Positions 1 through 5,852 of a stretch of 6,647 bases of DNA are shown piece after piece. A program made the translations under genes and the position numbers. The notes below the pieces were generated by a model. That model had not been told where the DNA came from. It saw nothing but the letters and a program-made list of their open reading frames with translations, and did not search any database. The stretch spans positions 1 through 6,647 of the forward strand of contig USMJ01000071.1 of NCBI GenBank assembly GCA_900555805.1, given 5' to 3'. Numbering within the stretch: the stretch's first letter is position 1; each line of letters begins with the position of its first letter. Origin of the DNA: an uncultured Oscillospiraceae bacterium (lineage in GTDB: Bacteria > Bacillota > Clostridia > Oscillospirales > Acutalibacteraceae).

Positions 1-2
1 TG

Positions 3-113
3 AAGCGCAGCGCAAACATTCTCAATCTGCCGATTTCCGAAGAAGCGGCAGCGGAAATAGCAAAACGCAGCAGAGGCACGCCGCGTATCGCAAACAGACT
101 TTTGAAGCGCGTT
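3..113 (+). other. ruvB: RuvB C-terminal fragment (Holliday junction helicase), fused in frame to ComEC
   Basis: The first 37 codons read [20 protein letters not shown] followed by [17 protein letters not shown]. This is the small-domain region of RuvB, the AAA+ motor that drives branch migration of Holliday junctions with RuvA. The [13 protein letters not shown] block (sensor-2 arginine region, bases 69-104) is highly conserved and diagnostic. A normal RuvB would continue with a sequence like RDFAQV and then a winged-helix domain of about 75 residues. Here it switches at about bases 99-115 to [12 protein letters not shown], which belongs to ComEC. The winged-helix domain is therefore absent. 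I cannot see upstream, so whether a complete ruvB start exists is unknown. Recognition of the family is strong; whether this junction exists in a real genome is doubtful. Confidence 0.8.
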
Positions 114-878
114 CATGTCGGCGAAAAGAAAGCGAGCCTTATCTCGATTGCGGTTTCGCTTTGCGTCGTCTGTTTTTCGTCGTTCAGCGTCAGCGTTATA
201 AGAGCGATGATAATGACCGCCGTGTATTTAAGCTCGGGGCTGTTTTCGCGGCGAAGCGACGCCTTGAATTCGCTCGGTTTGTCCGTTTTTCTTATTTGTG
301 CCGTCAATCCGTTCGCCGTCTGCGACGTGTCGTTTCTTCTCTCGGTTTTCTCGACGCTCGGAATTATACTTTCCTCAGAAACGCTGTCTCATATCAGAGA
401 AAACCCAAAGAAAACACGGCTCAAAACCGCGCTTGAGATAAAGCCGGTCGGATATGCGGTCGAATCGCTTGCGCTTTCGGTGTCCGCGGCGGCGTTCACT
501 TATCCGATCGCCCTCGGCATTTTCGGCGGCGTTTCGCTGATCTCTCCGCTTGTGAATCTGCTCGTTATCCCGACGCTCGCGCCGTGTCTGATGATGTCGG
601 GCCTGATGACGGCGCTGCCGAATCTTGGGATTCTGACAGATACTATCGGGTACGCGCTGACTGTGTTCGAGAGATACATTTTCTTCGTTGTTGAAATCTT
701 GGCGAAGCTCAGACTTGCTTATGCTCAGACCGACAACTTAGTTTTCTGTGTGGCGATACCGTCGGCCGTCGCACTCGCTATGAGCGTACTTTATAGTATA
801 AAAGACAAAAAGCTCAATGTCACTGCGCTAAGCGTGTCGGCGAGTATTATCATAATTGCAATATTCTATTATATTTGA
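3..878 (+). CDS. comEC: ComEC/Rec2-type competence membrane protein, 5'-partial, N-terminus replaced by RuvB-like sequence
   Basis: ComEC forms the inner-membrane channel that takes up single-stranded DNA during natural transformation. The frame is open from base 3 to a TGA at 876-878. From about base 100 it matches the competence domain. Visible landmarks are [39 protein letters not shown] and [17 protein letters not shown], spread over roughly eight hydrophobic segments separated by short charged loops. The TTG at 102 could be called as a start but lies inside the continuing frame, has no clear ribosome binding site, and is not credible as one. Two features are odd. The usual N-terminal OB-like domain and the SGLHVS-type region are missing because the frame runs into RuvB-like codons. 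The protein also stops right after the last membrane segment, with no C-terminal metallo-beta-lactamase domain. The family's usual GFQLS is SFLLS here (324-344), so the copy is divergent. The family call is firm; function in DNA uptake is uncertain. Confidence 0.8.
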   Translation, partial: KRSANILNLPISEEAAAEIAKRSRGTPRIANRLLKRVHVGEKKASLISIAVSLCVVCFSSFSVSVIRAMIMTAVYLSSGLFSRRSDALNSLGLSVFLICAVNPFAVCDVSFLLSVFSTLGIILSSETLSHIRENPKKTRLKTALEIKPVGYAVESLALSVSAAAFTYPIALGIFGGVSLISPLVNLLVIPTLAPCLMMSGLMTALPNLGILTDTIGYALTVFERYIFFVVEILAKLRLAYAQTDNLVFCVAIPSAVALAMSVLYSIKDKKLNVTALSVSASIIIIAIFYYI

Positions 879-887
879 GGTCATCAG

Positions 888-1715
888 ATGGATAAAATTA
901 CCGAAATCGAAAGAAGCATCAACAAAACCTACCGAAAAGATATCTGGAAACGGTTCATCGCCGGCATAAACGAATACGAAATGATAAAACCCGGCGACAG
1001 AATAGCCGTCTGTATTTCCGGCGGTAAGGATTCTGTGCTTCTGGCTAAGTGTATGCAGATTCTGCAAAGGCATAGCGATTTTCCGTTTGAGGTCAAATTT
1101 CTCGTCATGGATCCGGGCTATGCGCCCGAAAACAGAAAGCAGATCGAAGACAATGCCGAGCTTTTGGGAATACCCGTTCACATTTTCGACGCTAACATTT
1201 TCAATTATGTCGTCGATGTCGACGACAACCCGTGCTATCTCTGCGCGAGAATGCGACGCGGATATCTGTATAAAAACGCTCAGCTTTTGGGTTGCAACAA
1301 AATCGCCCTCGGCCACCATTTCGACGATGTGATCGAAACGGTGCTTCTCAGTATGCTTTACGGCGCCGAGGTGAAAACCATGATGCCGAAGCTCCATTCG
1401 ACCAACTATGAGGGCATGGAACTTATACGGCCGCTCTATATGGTCAGGGAGCGCGACATCATCCGCTGGGTCAACTATAACGACCTGCATTTTTTGCAGT
1501 GTGCCTGCCGCTTCACCGAGCAAGCTGAGACGGAAGGACACGAGCATCTTTCAAAGCGAAAAGAAGTCAAGAAACTCATCGAAGTCTTGCGTAAGGACAA
1601 TCCGTGCGTTGAGATGAACATTTTCAGGAGTGTTCAGAATGTCAACCTGCAAACGCTTATCGGCTATCACGGCAAGGATTTCAAGTATAATTTCCTCGAC
1701 GATTACGACAAATAA
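888..1715 (+). CDS. ttcA: TtcA-family tRNA 2-thiocytidine biosynthesis protein (PP-loop ATPase)
   Basis: This 275-residue protein belongs to the PP-loop (N-type ATP pyrophosphatase) group. The enzymes adenylate a tRNA base and, in TtcA, replace its oxygen with sulfur at cytidine 32 using an iron-sulfur cluster. The PP-loop SGGKDS is at residues 44-49, a CYLC pair at C116/C119 sits in CYLCARMRRGYLY, and LGHHFDDVIET at 141-151 is the family's second signature. The downstream Cys expected for the cluster is probably C205 or C207 in LQCACRF. CxxC and HHFDD fit TtcA better than TilS, which lacks the cluster cysteines. The ATG at 888 has a GAGGT ribosome binding site at 877-881 that overlaps the preceding stop, so translation is probably coupled to the comEC frame. 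A terminator follows. Cytosolic; no signal peptide. The exact modified position in tRNA is inferred from family membership only. Confidence 0.82.
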   Translation: MDKITEIERSINKTYRKDIWKRFIAGINEYEMIKPGDRIAVCISGGKDSVLLAKCMQILQRHSDFPFEVKFLVMDPGYAPENRKQIEDNAELLGIPVHIFDANIFNYVVDVDDNPCYLCARMRRGYLYKNAQLLGCNKIALGHHFDDVIETVLLSMLYGAEVKTMMPKLHSTNYEGMELIRPLYMVRERDIIRWVNYNDLHFLQCACRFTEQAETEGHEHLSKRKEVKKLIEVLRKDNPCVEMNIFRSVQNVNLQTLIGYHGKDFKYNFLDDYDK

Positions 1716-1725
1716 AACCGACTTT

Positions 1726-1756
1726 AAACCGCACTGCATACAGGTGCGGTTTTGTT
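1726..1756 (+). terminator. Rho-independent terminator after the ttcA-like gene
   Basis: A perfect 9-bp inverted repeat (AAACCGCAC at 1726-1734 and GTGCGGTTT at 1744-1752) encloses a 9-base loop. It is followed by a T-rich stretch (TTTTGTT, 1750-1756). It begins 11 bases after the ttcA stop, which is the usual place for an intrinsic terminator. The T-tract is short and interrupted by a G, so termination may be incomplete. Confidence 0.75.
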
Positions 1757-1818
1757 ATGTAAGCATGGCTTCATGAAGAAATATTTAACTAAAGATTATA
1801 AAAATATCCTCGCAGGTG

Positions 1819-1847
1819 TTGAGTTTTAATCATATATATAGTAAAAT
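1819..1847 (+). promoter_or_regulatory. Candidate sigma-A promoter for the helicase-hydrolase-GH28 unit
   Basis: TTGAGT at 1819-1824 (4 of 6 matches, TTGA kept) is followed after exactly 17 bases by TAAAAT at 1842-1847 (5 of 6 matches to TATAAT). This predicts a transcript start near 1853-1856 and a leader of about 40 bases before the ATG at 1894. The spacer is AT-rich. It lies downstream of the terminator of the previous unit, where a new promoter is expected. This is prediction from sequence only. Confidence 0.5.
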
Positions 1848-1893
1848 TAACTTCGGCTGAAACGGCGCACAATTTCGTCAAGGAAGGTAAAAT

Positions 1894-4296
1894 ATGGTAT
1901 CAGAAGAATTCTTCGACCTCAGAAGAAAAATAATAGATAAACAGTTTTCGCGCATGAACAACATGCAGAAAAAAGCGATATATAACATCAACGGTCCAGT
2001 GCTCGTTCTCGCGGGCGCAGGTAGCGGCAAGACGACCGTCCTTGTCAACAGAATAGCGAATTTAATAAAATACGGAAACGCCTATAATTCGTCGTACGCT
2101 AGGTTTGAGCCGACACAGAACGATATAGCGCTTATGAAGGCATACCTGAACGGCGAAACAGATGACTTATTTGACATTGAAGATCTCCTTTGCGACCGCC
2201 CGGCGAATCCGTGGCAGATCCTCGCCATAACATTCACAAATAAGGCGGCGAAGGAGCTTAAGGAGAGACTTAAAAAAATGCTCGGCCCCGAAGCGAACGA
2301 TATCTGGGCGAGTACATTTCACTCAAGCTGCGCTAAAATATTAAGGCGCTACGGCGACAGAATAGGCTATTCAAGCCACTTCACGATATATGACACCGAC
2401 GACTCAAAGAGACTGATGAAAGAGTGTCAGAAATATCTCGGAATCGAAGACAAGCTTCTTTCACATAAAACGATTCTAAGCGAAATAAGTATCGCAAAAG
2501 ACTCGCTTGTTTCGCCGACAGAGTTCGAAAAGGTATACAGAAACGATATCAGAATGTCAAAAATCGCGTCAGCATATAAAGAGTATCAGAAAAGACTGAA
2601 GCTCGCCGACGCTATGGACTTTGACGATATCATCGTCAACACCGTCGAACTACTTGAAAGTTGTCCCGATGTCCTCGAATATTATCAGAACAAGTTCAAA
2701 TACATAATGGTTGACGAGTATCAGGACACAAACCACGCCCAGTATAAGCTCGTTTCGCTTCTTGCAGGAAAGTATAAAAACTTATGCGTTGTCGGCGACG
2801 ACGATCAGAGTATCTACCGCTTCAGGGGAGCGACGATAGAAAACATACTCTCGTTCGAAGAAGAATATGAAAACTGTCTTGTGATAAAGCTCGAAGAAAA
2901 CTACAGATCTACTCAGAATATACTTGACGCCGCCAACGAGGTCATCAGCCATAACAAACAGAGAAAAGGCAAGGCTCTTTGGACGGGCAACGGCTCGGGT
3001 GACAAGATTAACGAAATAATAGCCTATGACGAAACGGATGAGGCTAAGCTCATAGCGGACAGAATTTTCACTCTGACGTCGGGAGAAAACGGCGAGAAGT
3101 ATACATTTTCCGATATCGCCGTTCTTTACCGTATGAACGCTCAGTCGAACGCGATCGAACAGGTCTTTGTCAGAAGCGGTATCCCGTACCGCGTAATAGG
3201 CGGACAGCGCTTCTATGACAGAATGGAGATCAAAGACGCGCTGGCTTATCTGACGGTCGTCAACAATCCGTCGGACGAAATCAGACTTCGCCGAATAATC
3301 AACACACCGAAAAGGGGAATAGGCGAGACGACGGTAACAAAAGCGGCTGAAATTGCGGCTCAGCTCGGTTTAAGTCTGTTCGAAGTCTGCGAAAAAGCGG
3401 ACGAATTCGCCGTTCTTGTCAAAAGCAGCAAAAAGCTCATGGAATTCACCGCCATGATAAATCTTTTCAGAGGGGAAAGCGAAAAGCTCAATATAGTCGA
3501 GCTTTTCAAGCTGATAATGCAGCAGTCGGGCTACGAAGCGAGTCTCATGCTCGACAAGGAGAAAGGCGAAGAGAGACTTCAGAACCTCTCGGAACTTGAA
3601 AAGAACCTGCAAAGCTTCATCAATGACAACGGCGAGGAGTCAACGCTTAACGACTTTCTCGAAGAAATCGCTTTGATGACCGATATAGATAATTACAACG
3701 CTCAGACCGAAGCCGTGGTACTCATGACGCTACACTCGGCGAAGGGCCTGGAGTTCCCGATAGTGTTTATCCCGGGAATGGAGGAGAATATCTTCCCCGG
3801 CTCGCGGAGCATGATGAGCGAAGAGGATATCGAGGAAGAACGCAGGCTGGCGTACGTCGGAATAACAAGAGCCAAACGTATTCTCAACATAAGCCACGCA
3901 AAGTCGAGGACAGTTTTCGGACAAACCAACCGAAACCGCGAATCCCGATTTTTAAGAGAAATTCCGTCGGAGCTTATAGAAAAAAGCGGCAGACAGGAAT
4001 CGTCGCCGTTCGCTTCATCGGGCAGAAACGTTTCGACGAGCAGTTTCTATTCACAGCCGCCGAAAAAGCGTTCGGGCTTCGATCTCGGCTTCTTCAACAC
4101 GGAGAAGAAGGTCACAAGTTCGCCGGTTTCTTATAATGTCGGCGATTCGGTCAGACACAAGAAATTCGGCGACGGCGTTATCTTACAGATCTCGCCGATG
4201 GGTAATGATACAATGCTGACAATAGCATTCGATAAAGTAGGAACTAAAAAATTGATGGCAAACTATACAAAATTTGAACAGGAGGATCAATCATGA
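1894..4296 (+). CDS. pcrA: ATP-dependent 3'-5' DNA helicase PcrA/UvrD
   Basis: Superfamily 1A helicase of 800 residues that unwinds DNA 3' to 5' in nucleotide-excision and mismatch-type repair and in clearing replication obstacles. All core motifs are present. These are the Q-motif Gln at 25, Walker A AGAGSGKTT (40-48), Ia ITFTNKAA (112-119), TFHSSCAKILRR (141-152), Walker B VDEYQD (273-278), III GDDDQSIYRFRGA (301-313), IV ENYRST (335-340), V TLHSAKGLEF (612-621) and VI YVGITRAK (654-661). A Ser-rich linker (about 692-745) leads to a C-terminal Tudor-like domain (748-796, with RHKKFGDGVI) that in PcrA contacts RNA polymerase. An extra segment of about 40 residues lies between motifs I and Ia (about 62-104). 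The ATG at 1894 has an AGGAAGG ribosome binding site at 1881-1887 with 6-base spacing. The last four bases overlap the next gene. All catalytic residues are intact, so it should be active. Confidence 0.97.
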   Translation: MVSEEFFDLRRKIIDKQFSRMNNMQKKAIYNINGPVLVLAGAGSGKTTVLVNRIANLIKYGNAYNSSYARFEPTQNDIALMKAYLNGETDDLFDIEDLLCDRPANPWQILAITFTNKAAKELKERLKKMLGPEANDIWASTFHSSCAKILRRYGDRIGYSSHFTIYDTDDSKRLMKECQKYLGIEDKLLSHKTILSEISIAKDSLVSPTEFEKVYRNDIRMSKIASAYKEYQKRLKLADAMDFDDIIVNTVELLESCPDVLEYYQNKFKYIMVDEYQDTNHAQYKLVSLLAGKYKNLCVVGDDDQSIYRFRGATIENILSFEEEYENCLVIKLEENYRSTQNILDAANEVISHNKQRKGKALWTGNGSGDKINEIIAYDETDEAKLIADRIFTLTSGENGEKYTFSDIAVLYRMNAQSNAIEQVFVRSGIPYRVIGGQRFYDRMEIKDALAYLTVVNNPSDEIRLRRIINTPKRGIGETTVTKAAEIAAQLGLSLFEVCEKADEFAVLVKSSKKLMEFTAMINLFRGESEKLNIVELFKLIMQQSGYEASLMLDKEKGEERLQNLSELEKNLQSFINDNGEESTLNDFLEEIALMTDIDNYNAQTEAVVLMTLHSAKGLEFPIVFIPGMEENIFPGSRSMMSEEDIEEERRLAYVGITRAKRILNISHAKSRTVFGQTNRNRESRFLREIPSELIEKSGRQESSPFASSGRNVSTSSFYSQPPKKRSGFDLGFFNTEKKVTSSPVSYNVGDSVRHKKFGDGVILQISPMGNDTMLTIAFDKVGTKKLMANYTKFEQEDQS
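4280..4285 (+). promoter_or_regulatory. Consensus ribosome binding site nested in the 3' end of pcrA
   Basis: AGGAGG lies seven bases before the ATG at 4293 and inside the last codons of pcrA. It fixes the start of the secreted hydrolase at 4293 and gives an ATGA start/stop overlap. A site this strong allows the hydrolase to be translated well even where pcrA translation is modest. Confidence 0.85.
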
Positions 4297-5852
4297 AAAA
4301 GTTTATCTCAATTTTTCTCGCTCTCGTGATGATATTTTCATTGACGAGCGTTGCATTTGCAAAGGACGGCGCAAATACGCCGGTCATAGTTGTCAGAGGT
4401 ATGGGGGAAATTCTCTATGAAGAGAACGAAGACGGCACCAGAACGCAGGTTTTCGCTCCTGACACAAAGGGAATACTCGGCGCTGTAACACAGATCGCTC
4501 CGGCTCTCGCTAAAGCTCTTGTCACCGACGACTATTCTAAGCTCGGCGGCTCAATGACGAAGCTTAAGGATCTGTTTCTGCCTATTTCATGCAACGACGA
4601 CGGCACACTTAAGAACAACATCGTCGTTGAAGAAAGACCCGAAAATGTCGGAAATTATCCCGATGTAAGCGACAACAGCGAATGGGGTATAGCCTATGCG
4701 CTCGCTGATACGGTCGGCGCCGAAAACACATATTTCTTCACATATGTCTGGACGAGAAGCCCGATCAGCATAGCTGATGACCTCAACGCGTACATTGAAA
4801 AGGTCAAAGCCGAAACTGGCTCCGACAAAGTTTCTCTCGTCGCTTGCAGCATGGGCGGCACGATAACCATGTCATACATTCAGAAATACGGCACGGACAG
4901 CCTTAAGAACGTCGTTATGGCGTCAACAGCTTTCCTCGGAACGGAAATCGTCGGCAAGCTCTTCACCAAGGATCTCGACATCAGCCTTTATGATGTTCTT
5001 GATTATTTTGGCGGATTTTTAGGCTACGACTTCGCCCAAAGCGCATTTCAGATCATCAAGAAGGCTCTTCTTCAGACAAGCGTTTCGGGCAGCGTTGACA
5101 AATTCCTTGATAAGCTGACCGTCGATCTTCTCGACACGGTTTATTCCGACGTCTTCACCGATACGTTCGTCACCATGCCCGGCATATGGTGCTTGATGCC
5201 CGCAAGCTATTATGAGAAAGCGAAAAAGACTCTCTTCCCCGACGGAAACGAACTGACATCAATCAAGACAGATGTCGATTATTATATGTATAACGTTCAG
5301 TCGAATGTTGAATCTCTCATCCACGAAGCCGAGGCAAAGGGCATCAACTTCTATGTCACCGCTTCCTATATGTGCCCCGGAATTCCTCTTTACAGCGACA
5401 ACGAGTCATATACCGACAATCTTATTGATTTGAAGTACGCTTCGGGTCATGCGACCGTGGCTGATTACGGCAAAAAGGTCGGCGCTGTCGACGAGGCTGA
5501 TAAGGTCTGCAAGGACGGCTCACATAACCATGTTTCACCCGACGGAGTTGCGGACGCATCAACCTGCATACTTCCCGAGCAGACATGGTTTATAAGAAAT
5601 ATAGGTCATATGATGTATGAATACGGCAAGGATACCTGCGGTCTTTTGGTTTATCTTCTGACAAGCGACGAAAAGGTCAGCATATATTCGAACGAAAAAT
5701 ATCCTCAGTTTGTCAATGTCAATGAGATAACACGCAACTTTGAAAAGGTTGAGGACAACATCAGCTCAAGCGACAGCTCGTTCGCTCAGCTTCTGTTTGA
5801 CTTCATTGTCAAAATTTTCAATTGCTTATTAAGTCTTGTTAAGAGCATATAA
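4293..5852 (+). CDS. Secreted alpha/beta-hydrolase, lipase-like, family uncertain
   Basis: A 519-residue protein with a clear Sec signal peptide: MKK, a hydrophobic core to about residue 20, then AFA before K24 as a signal peptidase I site. The mature part opens with PVIVVRGMGE (30-39), like the first strand and oxyanion loop of lipases. The nucleophile elbow is ACSMGG (184-189), the AxSxG variant with Ser186. It is preceded by a helix, DDLNAYIEKVKAETG, and the strand KVSLV. H439 in WFIRNIGHMMYEYGKD is the best catalytic His candidate; the acid is unclear (D369, D417 or D421 are possible). Residues 215-300 form a hydrophobic insert that could be a lid. Cysteines at 361, 406, 425 and 449 could form disulfides after export. 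The last 23 residues (497-519) form a hydrophobic, amphipathic tail. The substrate is unknown; a lipid or other ester is only inferred. The gene overlaps pcrA by 4 bases and GH28 by 1. Confidence 0.72.
   Translation: MKKFISIFLALVMIFSLTSVAFAKDGANTPVIVVRGMGEILYEENEDGTRTQVFAPDTKGILGAVTQIAPALAKALVTDDYSKLGGSMTKLKDLFLPISCNDDGTLKNNIVVEERPENVGNYPDVSDNSEWGIAYALADTVGAENTYFFTYVWTRSPISIADDLNAYIEKVKAETGSDKVSLVACSMGGTITMSYIQKYGTDSLKNVVMASTAFLGTEIVGKLFTKDLDISLYDVLDYFGGFLGYDFAQSAFQIIKKALLQTSVSGSVDKFLDKLTVDLLDTVYSDVFTDTFVTMPGIWCLMPASYYEKAKKTLFPDGNELTSIKTDVDYYMYNVQSNVESLIHEAEAKGINFYVTASYMCPGIPLYSDNESYTDNLIDLKYASGHATVADYGKKVGAVDEADKVCKDGSHNHVSPDGVADASTCILPEQTWFIRNIGHMMYEYGKDTCGLLVYLLTSDEKVSIYSNEKYPQFVNVNEITRNFEKVEDNISSSDSSFAQLLFDFIVKIFNCLLSLVKSI

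Larger units (their letters stand above)
1716..1893. other. Intergenic region between the two gene units
   Basis: This AT-rich gap of 178 bases holds the ttcA terminator at its left and a candidate promoter at its right. Between them (about 1757-1815) I see no open frame with a ribosome binding site and no tRNA-like or riboswitch-like structure. The only other small motif is a 10-bp perfect palindrome, CTTCATGAAG, at 1769-1778, which could be an operator or chance. Confidence 0.6.

Noticed and set aside
102..104. TTG as the start codon of a 258-residue ComEC
   Set aside because: The frame continues upstream through conserved RuvB residues, and TTG encodes the second Leu of the RuvB-type RLLKRV. 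There is no well-placed ribosome binding site.
161..436. A 91-codon + strand frame inside comEC
   Set aside because: It is an Arg-rich out-of-frame reading of the membrane protein, with no ribosome binding site or domain.
1208..1227. A 9-bp perfect inverted repeat with a 2-base centre
   Set aside because: It sits inside ttcA and encodes the VVDVDD run. GTC and GAC codons are mutual reverse complements, so the symmetry is explained by coding.
828..1547. A 239-codon antisense open frame opposite the TtcA-like gene
   Set aside because: It lies almost wholly inside the well-supported ttcA frame, has no recognisable domain, and mirrors that gene's codon bias.
1757..1818. A possible small RNA or riboswitch in the AT-rich gap
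   Set aside because: No extended helices or known conserved core could be seen; only the short palindrome and the candidate promoter stand out.
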